A stretch of 64,000 nucleotides of DNA from the NCBI GenBank assembly GCA_033764965.1, contig JANRIN010000074.1, positions 7,980-71,979 on the forward strand. Reading direction: 5' to 3'. The notes under the pieces are model-generated. The model was not told the origin of the DNA and ran no database searches. It worked only from the letters and a program-made list of their open reading frames with translations. Numbering within the stretch: position 1 is the first letter of the stretch; every line of letters starts with the position of its first letter. The translations under genes and the position numbers were made by a program. This document shows, piece after piece, positions 17,041-25,049 of this stretch. This DNA comes from JSC-12 sp033764965. GTDB lineage: Bacteria; Cyanobacteriota; Cyanobacteriia; Leptolyngbyales; Leptolyngbyaceae.

Positions 17041-19194
17041 GGGTTCAATGACCGTAGGGGGCGGGAGCAGATCTGTTTGTTCGTGATTTGCCGATCTGGG
17101 CAGAATAAAATGTTGCGATCGGGAACCCAGCAGAATGATTGAACAGGTGAGTTGCTCCACGGTTTGAGTGGTTAAGTCCGTCAATGGTAAGCCCACTGCG
17201 CTCAGATGGCGCGGAGAAATCTGCAAAATCACCAGATCATAGGACTGAGCCGTGGTTGCGATCGTACGGGCAACGTTATCATTGGGCTTCACTTCGACCG
17301 TTACAGGCGTTTGGAACTCAAAACTCTCGGCTAACTTCTCCAACTGAGCACGGATGGTTGAGATGCGCGGATGGACGGCAGCTTGAGCGCGACGATCGCC
17401 TAAAGCTGGATTCGCAACGTGCAGTAAGGTCACTTCAGCTTGATTGTTGGCAGCGAACACTTGAGCAAACCGGAGTACTTGCTTGGTGGATTGATGAATA
17501 TTTTCAATCGGCACCAGAATGCGGCGAAATTGGCTGGGGGATTGCAACAACCGAGCGATCGCGACAGGACAATGAGCAGCCCACAACACGTTATCAATCA
17601 CATTGCCAAACAGTCGAGCTTGAAACCCAGTGCGTCGCCCCCAACCCATCACAATCAAGCTAGCCTGCTTCTCCCGGCTGGCACGACTAATGCCTTGGGC
17701 AATGCTGTCATCAATCCGGAACATGGGTTCCGTCCGCACAGCCAGTTCTTGACTAAATTCCGTGGCGTTGGCTAACAGCGTTTGGCTCCGATTCAGTCCA
17801 ATTTCAAGCTGGCGATCATCCATGTGGGAGCGGGCAGTGGCAATAGACAGGGGAATCAGCAACCCGCCAAATGGTCGTGCCAGCATCCCTGCCAGTTCCA
17901 GCAAGTATTTCTCTGTAGTGGGGTTATAGATTGGCACAACCACCGAAAATACTTCCGCGAACACAGGCACTAAGTGGTCGAATTCTCCAACATCTGGATC
18001 CTGAATCTTGCTGGAGGTTGTTAGATCGGGGGCAAACTGAGCAGTGAGCACTGGACCGAGAGTTGAAGTCACCAGCATCAACACAATCACGCTATTCAGC
18101 ACATCTTCGGTGAGAATCCCTGCCCGAAACCCAACCAGGGTTGCCGCCAATGTTGCCGCCACTTGCGGCAAGGACAGAGACCACATCACAATTTGTTCGC
18201 GCCAGGTGTAACGGTACACGAGTTTTGCCAATAACGCGGCGACAAACTTGCTGCCAATTAAGCCCAGCACGATCGCGGTGGTCAGTCCTAAGGTTTGGAG
18301 TGTAGTCAGGTTTTTGATAAAGACTGGCACGTTGATCAGCAGTCCCATATCCACAAAAAAGATGGGAATAAAGAGCACGCTGCCCACGAAAATGATGCGT
18401 TCTTTAATTGAGCCGTTCCCAACCACTCCGTTGACTGCCAGCCCTGCCAGAAATGCGCCGACAATTTTCTCGACCCCGATGAGTTGGGCACCCACAGAGG
18501 CAAGAAATAGCGCCAACAGAACGAATAGGAACTGTTTGCCTTCCTCGTCCGATCGCTCAAAAAAGGATTTACCCAACCGATTGATGCCAAACAAAACGAC
18601 TGCTGTGTAGATAGCGAGGGAGCCAATCAAAATCCCAAATTTCAAGGGGGTGAAATCTCCGGCTTTAACCCCAACGCAAATTGCCAAAACCAGTAAGGCT
18701 CCAATGTCCGTAAAAATGGTTGCCCCAATGGTCACAGTGACGGCTTCATTGGTCACAACTCCCAACCGACTCACGATCGGGTATGCGAGTAGGGTGTGCG
18801 ATGCCAACAACGACCCAATTAGAAAAGAGGCGTTCCAATCAAAGTTGAACCAGCGTCCGATCGCCGTTCCCACAATCAGCGGCACCCAAAAGGTGAAGTT
18901 GCCAAAGCCAATGGAGCGATGCTTGGTTTGATTAAACTGCTCCAACTCAATTTCCAATCCGGCAACAAACATCAGGTAGACCAAACCAATGTCCGATAAC
19001 AGACGCATGGTGGCGGAATCGTTTTGGAACAGCCTGAACCCATTGGGACCGAGCACCACTCCGGCTGCTAACAGCCCCACTAAGCCTGGTAGCTTCAACC
19101 GTTCAAACAAGGGCGGCACCAACAAAATGACGGCAAGCAACACCGCAAAGGAAACAATGGGTTCCTCTTTAAAGAAATGCAGGACGGGTTCCAT
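17032..19194 (-). CDS. CPA2-family cation:proton antiporter with two USP domains
   Basis: The N-terminal 400 residues form about 12 TM helices of a Na+(K+)/H+ antiporter, with typical RLKLPGLVGLLAAGVVLGP and FVAGLEIELEQF segments. About 300 cytosolic residues follow with two universal-stress-protein-like halves (LIVMGWGRRTGFQARLFGNV and then VIDNVLWAAHCPVAIARLL; FRRILVPIENIHQSTKQVLRFA). Such fusions regulate ion and pH homeostasis. The ATG at 19194 (MEPVLHFF) is preferred to a TTG at 19206. A palindromic repeat sits just upstream at 19232-19259. Confidence 0.9.
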   Translation of the reverse strand: MEPVLHFFKEEPIVSFAVLLAVILLVPPLFERLKLPGLVGLLAAGVVLGPNGFRLFQNDSATMRLLSDIGLVYLMFVAGLEIELEQFNQTKHRSIGFGNFTFWVPLIVGTAIGRWFNFDWNASFLIGSLLASHTLLAYPIVSRLGVVTNEAVTVTIGATIFTDIGALLVLAICVGVKAGDFTPLKFGILIGSLAIYTAVVLFGINRLGKSFFERSDEEGKQFLFVLLALFLASVGAQLIGVEKIVGAFLAGLAVNGVVGNGSIKERIIFVGSVLFIPIFFVDMGLLINVPVFIKNLTTLQTLGLTTAIVLGLIGSKFVAALLAKLVYRYTWREQIVMWSLSLPQVAATLAATLVGFRAGILTEDVLNSVIVLMLVTSTLGPVLTAQFAPDLTTSSKIQDPDVGEFDHLVPVFAEVFSVVVPIYNPTTEKYLLELAGMLARPFGGLLIPLSIATARSHMDDRQLEIGLNRSQTLLANATEFSQELAVRTEPMFRIDDSIAQGISRASREKQASLIVMGWGRRTGFQARLFGNVIDNVLWAAHCPVAIARLLQSPSQFRRILVPIENIHQSTKQVLRFAQVFAANNQAEVTLLHVANPALGDRRAQAAVHPRISTIRAQLEKLAESFEFQTPVTVEVKPNDNVARTIATTAQSYDLVILQISPRHLSAVGLPLTDLTTQTVEQLTCSIILLGSRSQHFILPRSANHEQTDLLPPPTVIEPLS

Positions 19195-19231
19195 AGTCGT
19201 ACCCAATTAAATTGCAATCGCGATAGAGCAG

Positions 19232-19259
19232 GTAAGGGCGAACAGCAATTCGCCCTTAC
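19232..19259. repeat. Palindromic hairpin GTAAGGGCGAA/TTCGCCCTTAC
   Basis: A perfect 11-bp inverted repeat with a 6-base loop lies 38 bp upstream of the antiporter start. There is no T tract. Closely similar GTAGGGGCGAA palindromes are common dispersed repeats in cyanobacteria, so this is a repeat copy that may also act in the leader RNA. Confidence 0.65.
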
Positions 19260-19393
19260 AGAGATTTGATGTGTAGGTTTATGAATTTAAACCGGTATTA
19301 GGCAGCAGAAAAATAGAACATTAAGGGTTCAATAGTTGCTATTGGATCCTCTTCCTTAGGGAACCGCAAAAACTTTTGCAAGAGAATCTGTCT

Positions 19394-20056
19394 CTAGAAA
19401 TGGATCTGGTTCAAGATGGCACGTAGGCGATCGTAATCATCCTTCAACAAAATTCCCAGGTTGCGCCCTGCTTGCACTAGCCAAGCTTGATCCGCTTTGC
19501 GAAGTTGATAGATTTCTCGCAATGTGGCAGCAATCAGGGCATCCACTGGAACCGCGCTCATTTGCAACAGCGATCGCAAAAAGTCGAGCTTCTCCGTAAA
19601 CTCAATCACCTCTTCAGGGTTACAGATCAATACGGCTTGATGCAGTTGAGGCGGACGGGGGGGCAAGTGCTGATAAATTACTCCGGTTTCAAGCTCGCTC
19701 CCAGAACTTTGATACGGGCGAAACCCCGCGATCGCCGCCCGAAACTCTGTTTTAAGCATGGCAAAAATTTGGGGTTGCTGTTCCCGTAATTCCTGTAGCG
19801 ATAATCCCAATGCGCGTGCTCGGTGGACAGAGTCGATCGGCGTAGTCGAGGCAAAGTACACAACGGCATAAACCAAATTGCCTCCCTCCTCTTCCATTGA
19901 CTTCACCCAACTGCCAAAAGGCGGCATCGTCGAAAAGCTCAATTCCCCAGAATCCAAGCATTGCGCCAAAAACTCTGTGGTCGAAGTTTCAACCACTTCT
20001 GCAATGTGATTCGGATGGCGATCGCTCGTTGCAAATTGGGGAAGAGGCAGACGCAT
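19394..20056 (-). CDS. HAS-barrel-like cyanobacterial protein
   Basis: A 220-aa soluble protein beginning MRLPLPQFATSDRHPNHIAE, continuing with EVVETSTTEFLAQCL and GSWVKS. This beta-barrel start resembles the HAS barrel found at the N-terminus of HerA-type ATPases and in ATP synthase subunits; the assignment is from memory of cyanobacterial proteins. The second half is helical (EEVIEFTEKLDFLRSLLQM, IAATLREIYQLRKADQAWLV). No catalytic motif is visible. Its role is unknown; it may be an assembly or docking factor. It reads toward the antiporter with a 200-bp gap. Confidence 0.65.
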   Translation of the reverse strand: MRLPLPQFATSDRHPNHIAEVVETSTTEFLAQCLDSGELSFSTMPPFGSWVKSMEEEGGNLVYAVVYFASTTPIDSVHRARALGLSLQELREQQPQIFAMLKTEFRAAIAGFRPYQSSGSELETGVIYQHLPPRPPQLHQAVLICNPEEVIEFTEKLDFLRSLLQMSAVPVDALIAATLREIYQLRKADQAWLVQAGRNLGILLKDDYDRLRAILNQIHF

Positions 20057-20159
20057 AGGGCGCTTTCGAGGTATAGTCCTGAGCTAGTTTAATGCATTTG
20101 TTCTAATTTTGAAATTTTGAATAAAATTTACATCTTGAAATAAGATTGATGCCGTTCAT

Positions 20160-20570
20160 CTATTCCTGCTCCAAATAAATCGATCCCTGCTCTTTGCCGT
20201 TGATCGAAATAGGTTTGTAGCGTACCGTGCCTTTCACCACCACGTCTTCTCCCGTTTTGGGGGCGGGTTGCTGAGTTAGAATCCAGATCTTGCCACTGGC
20301 ATCTTGCAGTTCGTAAACCGTGCCCTCCAGCAGAGGCACGATCGCTCCAACCGTTCCCTTCACATGAAAGCTGGAGTTCTTAGCCGCTGAATCTTGGAGA
20401 TTGGCGATCGCAGTGGGTTGTACCGGACTTGTTTGCACCGGAGTTAGGGACTGCTTGGGTTCAGACGTTGCCTGACCGTTACAGCCCGCCACCCACAGCC
20501 AACCCATCAAGAGAGTCAATGCCCAAAATGAATGGGGCGATCGCAGCCTGGTTAAAACTCTCCAACTCAT
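20160..20570 (-). CDS. Lipoprotein with an OB-fold-like domain
   Basis: A 136-aa protein with a lipoprotein signal; the lipobox VAGC follows the hydrophobic segment FWALTLLMGWLW. A Ser/Pro/Thr-rich linker follows. The remainder is a small beta-barrel: SFHVKGTVGAIVPLLEGT, VYELQDASGKIWILT, GEDVVVKGTVRYKPI. This layout (G-V-G, Y.LQD..G.IW.., V.G.V) is that of bacterial OB-fold nucleic-acid-binding-like lipoproteins. Its function is unknown. The ATG at 20570 is used; a GTG codon directly before it could also start. Confidence 0.75.
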   Translation of the reverse strand: MSWRVLTRLRSPHSFWALTLLMGWLWVAGCNGQATSEPKQSLTPVQTSPVQPTAIANLQDSAAKNSSFHVKGTVGAIVPLLEGTVYELQDASGKIWILTQQPAPKTGEDVVVKGTVRYKPISINGKEQGSIYLEQE

Positions 20571-20647
20571 CACAGAAATCCCTAATGAATTGCATAGATA
20601 CCCTAGCGCAGTGTTAGCATAAATTGCTCAAACGCCTTTTATGCCCC

Positions 20648-21520
20648 ATGTCTATTCACTCTGCCAAACTTCTGGATGGAAAAACTCTGGCTCAACAAAT
20701 CCAAGCTGAATTAATCGAGCAAATTCAGACCGTTCAAGCCCAAAAAGGTCGTCCTCCGGGGTTAGCTGTGTTGATGGTGGGAGACAATCCTGCCAGCGCT
20801 GCCTACGTTCGCAACAAGGAACGTGCCTGTACCACGGTTGGCATTGCGTCGTTTGGCAAACACTTTCCTGCTGAGACAGAGCAGGCAGAGCTAGAGCAGG
20901 TGATTGAGCAACTCAACCAGGACGATCGCGTGGATGGCATTTTGGTGCAATTGCCGCTGCCGACTCATCTGGACTCGATCACCCTGCTCAACAAAATTCA
21001 CCCAGATAAAGATGCCGACGGGTTACATCCGGTCAACCTGGGACGGTTAGTGCGGGGGGAAGCAGGCTTACGCAGTTGTACTCCGGCGGGTGTCATGCGA
21101 TTGTTGCAAGCCTACCAAATTGAACCTAAAGGGAAGCACGCCGTTGTGATGGGGCGCAGTATTTTAGTCGGCAAACCCCAAGCTTTGATGCTGTTAGAAA
21201 AAGATGCCACTGTGACCATCGCCCATTCCAAAACGTCGGATCTGGGGGCGATCGTTCGCAGCGCAGATATTGTGGTGGCAGCAGTCGGTCGTCCCGGCAT
21301 GATTACCGCCGAAATGGTGAAACCAGGAGCAACGGTGATTGATGTTGGCATCAATCGAGTTGGCACGCCCGATGGCAAATCTCGCCTGGTAGGAGATGTG
21401 GATTTTGAGCAAGTCCAGGCGGTGGCGGGCTACCTGACTCCGGTTCCAGGTGGTGTGGGTCCGCTCACTGTGGCGATGTTGCTGCACAATACTGTTCAGA
21501 GTTATTTATCGAATTCCTAA
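20648..21520 (+). CDS. folD: Bifunctional methylenetetrahydrofolate dehydrogenase/cyclohydrolase
   Basis: FolD interconverts 5,10-methylene-THF and 10-formyl-THF, supplying one-carbon units for purines and formyl-Met. Visible motifs are LAVLMVGDNPASAAYVRNKE (catalytic Tyr and Lys region), VDGILVQLPLP, DADGLHPVNLGRL and the Rossmann signatures GRSILVGKPQALML and PVPGGVGPLTVAML. The length (290 aa) is normal. The ATG at 20648 (MSIHSAKLLDGK) is chosen over an in-frame TTG at 20624. It is divergent from the OB-fold lipoprotein and precedes crtE in the same direction by 96 bp. Confidence 0.97.
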   Translation: MSIHSAKLLDGKTLAQQIQAELIEQIQTVQAQKGRPPGLAVLMVGDNPASAAYVRNKERACTTVGIASFGKHFPAETEQAELEQVIEQLNQDDRVDGILVQLPLPTHLDSITLLNKIHPDKDADGLHPVNLGRLVRGEAGLRSCTPAGVMRLLQAYQIEPKGKHAVVMGRSILVGKPQALMLLEKDATVTIAHSKTSDLGAIVRSADIVVAAVGRPGMITAEMVKPGATVIDVGINRVGTPDGKSRLVGDVDFEQVQAVAGYLTPVPGGVGPLTVAMLLHNTVQSYLSNS

Positions 21521-21616
21521 TACCGGGCACCCGACCCCTTAGAATAATTAGGAATACAAACCCATTTAACATGGTCGAAAACGCATCTAAATGAAAGTAT
21601 TGGGAGGGCTATCGGC

Positions 21617-22543
21617 ATGGTCATGACGGACGATTTAAGAACGTCCCAGCGGGAACTTCAGTTTGATTTGGCAAGCTATTTAGCCGATCGACAAACCAAA
21701 GTGGAAGCCGCCCTCGATCGCTCCCTGCCAGTGATCTATCCTGAAAAAATTTACGATGCCATGCGCTATTCCCTGCTAGCCGGGGGAAAGCGTCTCCGTC
21801 CAATTTTGTGTCTGGCAACCTGCGAGTTAACAGGCGGCACCCTTGAGATGGCAATGCCCACCGCCTGTGCCCTGGAAATGATTCACACCATGTCGTTGAT
21901 TCATGATGATCTGCCAGCAATGGATAACGACGACTACCGTCGCGGCAAGCTGACGAATCACAAAGTCTTCGGCGAAGATGTGGCAATTTTGGCAGGAGAT
22001 GGCTTGTTGGCGTATGCCTTTGAGCACGTGGCGATCGAGACGAAGAATGTTCCCGCCGATCGCTTGCTCAAGGTTGTCGCCATGCTGGGTCGGGCAGTTG
22101 GTGCTGCTGGCTTGGTGGGTGGACAGGTGGTTGATCTAGAGTGTGAAGGGAAAACCGATGTTTCGCTGGAAACCCTCAACTTCATCCACAACCATAAAAC
22201 AGCGGCGTTACTAGAAGCTTCCGTCACCTCTGGGGCTGTGCTGGCAGGCGCATCTGAAGACGATTTACAGCGGTTGTTGCGCTATGCTCAAAATATTGGA
22301 CTCGCCTTCCAAATTGTGGATGATATTTTGGATATTACCTCCACTCAAGAGGAGCTAGGCAAGACCGCAGGCAAAGACCTCACGGCTCAAAAAGCCACTT
22401 ACCCCAGCATTTGGGGCTTAGAAGAATCTCGTCATCAAGCCGAGCGGTTAGTCAATGAAGCCAAAGCTGAACTGGCACCCTTTGGTGAATCAGCCAATGC
22501 CCTGATCGCGATCGCTGATTTTATTACCGCTCGAACCCACTAA
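21617..22543 (+). CDS. crtE: Geranylgeranyl diphosphate synthase
   Basis: A trans-prenyltransferase that extends allylic diphosphates with IPP to C20 for carotenoids, chlorophyll phytyl chains and quinones. It has the first Asp-rich motif in LIHDDLPAMDND, a second DDILD motif in FQIVDDILDITST, GGKRLRP for diphosphate binding and KTAALLEAS. Bulky residues before the first Asp motif (TMSLIHDD) fit a type II GGPP synthase. The ATG is preceded by GGGAGGG at a rather long distance, and a second in-frame ATG lies two codons later. The PAP2-like gene follows closely, as in other cyanobacteria. Confidence 0.95.
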   Translation: MVMTDDLRTSQRELQFDLASYLADRQTKVEAALDRSLPVIYPEKIYDAMRYSLLAGGKRLRPILCLATCELTGGTLEMAMPTACALEMIHTMSLIHDDLPAMDNDDYRRGKLTNHKVFGEDVAILAGDGLLAYAFEHVAIETKNVPADRLLKVVAMLGRAVGAAGLVGGQVVDLECEGKTDVSLETLNFIHNHKTAALLEASVTSGAVLAGASEDDLQRLLRYAQNIGLAFQIVDDILDITSTQEELGKTAGKDLTAQKATYPSIWGLEESRHQAERLVNEAKAELAPFGESANALIAIADFITARTH

Positions 22544-22615
22544 CTTTCATTTCGGTTGGCTCATTTCTATCTCGCTCTCCTCCCTGTCAAACACACCCTC
22601 ACCCACACAAACACC

Positions 22616-23071
22616 ATGCAGGACTTTGGCGACATTATCCACAATCAGGTGCTACTGATTGCTATTGCCGCGTGTCTCATTGCTCAAGTACTCAAAGTGT
22701 TTGTGGAACTGGCAAGGCATGGCAAGCTCAACCTGCGATCGCTAGTCGAAACAGGCGGAATGCCCAGTGCCCACTCTGCCTTTGTGACGGCGTTGGCAAT
22801 GGGGGTGGGACAGGCGATCGGTTGGGCAAGCCCAGATTTTGCCTTGGCAGCGGTGTTTGCGGTGATTGTCATGTATGATGCGGCTGGAGTCCGCCAAGCT
22901 GCTGGAAAACAAGCCCGCGTGCTGAACCAGATCATTGACGAATTTTTTCAGGGCGAACACCATTTCAACGAAGAACGCCTCAAAGAACTTCTAGGACACA
23001 CCCCTTTTCAAGTCATTGCCGGATCTCTCCTCGGTGTCGCCATCTCCTGGGCGGCGGAACTGGCTTATTGA
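22616..23071 (+). CDS. Divergent PAP2-family membrane protein (DUF212)
   Basis: A small integral membrane protein. MQDFGDIIHNQVLLIAIAAC begins the usual family N-terminus. The phosphatase-like signature GGMPSAHSAFVTALAMGVG matches the PSAH motif of PAP2 enzymes. AVIVMYDAAGVRQAAGKQA follows, then KELLGHTPFQVIAGSLLGV. The family is related to acid phosphatases/lipid phosphatases, so a prenyl-phosphate or lipid phosphatase role beside crtE is plausible but unproven. The ATG at 22616 is preferred over 22556, which adds a non-homologous-looking leader. Confidence 0.9.
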   Translation: MQDFGDIIHNQVLLIAIAACLIAQVLKVFVELARHGKLNLRSLVETGGMPSAHSAFVTALAMGVGQAIGWASPDFALAAVFAVIVMYDAAGVRQAAGKQARVLNQIIDEFFQGEHHFNEERLKELLGHTPFQVIAGSLLGVAISWAAELAY

Positions 23072-23075
23072 GAGT

Positions 23076-23110
23076 AAACAGCAGTAGCTTAATAAGCCGC
23101 TGTGCTGTTT
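23076..23110. terminator. Hairpin AAACAGCA/TGCTGTTT after the PAP2-like gene
   Basis: A perfect 8-bp stem with a loop of about 19 bases starts 4 bp after the PAP2-like stop. It lies just before the end of the opposing small gene. The right arm ends in GTTTGTTTC, a weak T tract for the plus strand; it may serve both converging genes. Confidence 0.45.
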
Positions 23111-23117
23111 GTTTCAT

Positions 23118-23329
23118 CTAATTTGGCTCTGCTTCACCAGACGTTGCTTGCTGAATCTTCTGCTCTAACGTTTCCTCCCAATTCGGATCTTCCGGGTCGA
23201 TCGTAATCATTGCCCTACAGCTTTTGAGCGATCGACATACATATGAAAAGCATTTAGGTCTTCTCGATGATTCAAGACATATTGACGTAATTCGTCAAGG
23301 TTCATTGCCTCATAGTTCATTAACGTCAT
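23118..23329 (-). pseudogene. Small gene split by an apparent one-base frameshift
   Basis: The first ORF (23329 to 23207, 40 aa, MTLMNYEAMNLDELRQYVLN... to DRSKAVGQ) has a very strong AGGAGGG site. Its TGA stop overlaps the ATG of a second ORF (23210 to 23118, 30 aa, MITIDPEDPNWEETLEQ...) as ATGA. Adding one A at the junction would fuse them into one protein of about 70 aa ending in IQQATSGEAEPN. This looks like the small cyanobacterial proteins with HRED..AFH.YVDR followed by DP.DPNWE (possibly DUF6887-like), which I recall as single chains. So it is either a recent frameshift, a sequencing error, or translationally coupled halves. It is divergent from the gene at 23418. Confidence 0.6.
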
Positions 23330-23417
23330 GGTTCGTACCCTCCTGTAGGCTTGATTTCAAAGTCAAGTTGAAGATTTGGTAGGTTGGGTTGAAGCATGAA
23401 AGCCAACTAAGGAATTC

Positions 23418-23801
23418 ATGAGGCTAAGTATGACGTATGCTAATGACTTGGAAGCAACAAAACAGACCTACCCATTTAACGAATGGCACGAAAATCTTGA
23501 GTATGGTTTAGAGCAATATACCCAAGAGAATTGTAATAAAGCTCAAACGATTTTTGACACCCTGATTGCCGAGCTGATTGCGCTTGGAATAGAGGCAGAT
23601 GAATCTCAGAAAATTCAGAAATTTGAGGTTGCTGTACTGGCTCTGAATAACCTCAATGAGGAGTTGGATGATTGCTTTATTGAAACGGGCGAACGTGAAG
23701 ATCTTTGTGAATTATGCAATGCCATTTGTAGGGCAGCAAGAATTGATCCATCAAAGTATGGGGACGGTGAGGGTCCTGCTAGTGAGTGGCGAGAGTGGTA
23801 A
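23418..23801 (+). CDS. Acidic hypothetical protein, immunity-protein-like
   Basis: A 127-aa, strongly acidic all-helical protein. Visible features are YPFNEWHENLEYGLEQYTQE, a long helix TIFDTLIAELIALGIEADES and a Cys-containing ETGEREDLCELCNAICRAA. It ends in GDGEGPASEWREW. AAGGA precedes the ATG. The composition and size are like bacterial immunity proteins, and I recall similar cyanobacterial proteins of unknown function, but no toxin partner is visible nearby. The divergent neighbour is the frameshifted small gene. Confidence 0.7.
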   Translation: MRLSMTYANDLEATKQTYPFNEWHENLEYGLEQYTQENCNKAQTIFDTLIAELIALGIEADESQKIQKFEVAVLALNNLNEELDDCFIETGEREDLCELCNAICRAARIDPSKYGDGEGPASEWREW

Positions 23802-23838
23802 ATCTAAACATCGTCGTCACACATCTTTTCACAACCTC

Positions 23839-24873
23839 TTACAAAGCCGCTAGCTGGCTCAAAAGATTTTGAGTTGTGGCAGTGGGCTGTTCTGCTTGCA
23901 TGATTGCCCGCACGACGGCAACGCGATCGGCTCCAACAGCTAGCACGTCTGGCACATTGGTTGGGTCAATGCCACCGATCGCGAACCAGGGAATTGTGGC
24001 GTGGTTGGCGGCATAGCGCACGTACTCTAATCCAGCGGCGGCACGTCCTGCCTTTGTTGGCGTTTCGTAAACGGGACCCACGCCAATATAATCTGCTCCT
24101 TCTTCGATCGCTTGGTGCAATTCATCGGGATTTTTGGTGGAACGTCCGATGATGCGTTGAGCGCCCAGCAGTTGACGAGCCAGAGGTAAGGGTAAATCTT
24201 GCTGTCCCAGGTGAACACCATCCGCACCCACGGCAAGCGCGATATCAACCCGATCGTTGACAATAAACAGCGCCCCGTAACGATGACATAACTCGCAGAG
24301 TTGCCGCGCGATCGCCAATCTCACCTCATCGTCTGCGCTCTTGTCTCGATGCTGCACGAGAGTGAGTCCGCCCTGTAATGCCGCTTCCACAATGGCGACG
24401 ATGTTTTCCGTTGGGGATGTCACCAGATACAGCCGTGCATCTTTCAGTTTTTGCTGTTGCTCGTAGCGCATTAACCGACTTTCCAGGGTATACACTCGAT
24501 AGCGCATTTGTTTGCACGCCGTCGCCATGTCCGCGCGATACACTTTGCCGTACTCCTCCAGCACTCGCAACGCTTCTTGGACGCGGCACAAATTCGCCTG
24601 AAGCACTTGCTGAATGCTCGATCGCCGCTCCTCTCCAGGATGAGTCAGGTCTGTTCCGGCATCTCCTGGCGTATCTCGTTCCGCCCGCAGGTCAGAAGTG
24701 TGCCAGCGAGCCAGTTCTTGGCGCAGGGCTTTGCATTCTTGCGTCAGTTCAGCGTTATCTAACCCAAAGCGGCACCATTCCTCGACAATGCGTAACCCTT
24801 CCCGCGATCGATCCAGGTTGGCATCCAGAATTCGGTAGAGCGAGGGTTGAACAAATCGGCTTTGACTTTGCAT
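23839..24873 (-). CDS. thiE: Thiamine phosphate synthase with N-terminal ThiD2-like domain
   Basis: The C-terminal half (about residues 150-344) is a TIM-barrel ThiE: LYLVTSPTENIV, LVQHRDKSADD, FIVNDRVDIALAVGADGVHLGQQDLP, GRSTKNPDEL, ADYIGVGPVYETPTK and WFAIGGI. It joins the pyrimidine and thiazole phosphates into thiamine monophosphate. The N-terminal half (RILDANLDRSREGLRIVEEW, DLTHPGEERRSS, NLCRVQEALRVLEEYGK) is the ThiD2-type domain fused to ThiE in cyanobacteria, linked in the literature to HMP-P phosphorylation. The ATG at 24873 is preferred; a GTG at 24894 would add seven residues. I see no TPP riboswitch in the short leader. Confidence 0.93.
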   Translation of the reverse strand: MQSQSRFVQPSLYRILDANLDRSREGLRIVEEWCRFGLDNAELTQECKALRQELARWHTSDLRAERDTPGDAGTDLTHPGEERRSSIQQVLQANLCRVQEALRVLEEYGKVYRADMATACKQMRYRVYTLESRLMRYEQQQKLKDARLYLVTSPTENIVAIVEAALQGGLTLVQHRDKSADDEVRLAIARQLCELCHRYGALFIVNDRVDIALAVGADGVHLGQQDLPLPLARQLLGAQRIIGRSTKNPDELHQAIEEGADYIGVGPVYETPTKAGRAAAGLEYVRYAANHATIPWFAIGGIDPTNVPDVLAVGADRVAVVRAIMQAEQPTATTQNLLSQLAAL

Positions 24874-25049
24874 CCTGTCATTCCCATGATTCACACAAGG
24901 GTCTTATTTCAGCATACCGATTCACCGCCACAATCAAATTAATGCTTCATTTGTTGGCAAATGGAGTACAACGGTTTTGTTTATTTCCATCATGAGAGGC
25001 GGGCATTTGGGGAAATCCATTTGGGAGTGAGATCGTCATCCCAACTCAA

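Noticed and set aside
24378..24995. 205-codon plus-strand ORF
   Set aside because: It is antisense to thiE, Cys/Pro-rich, and its frame shows no recognisable protein.
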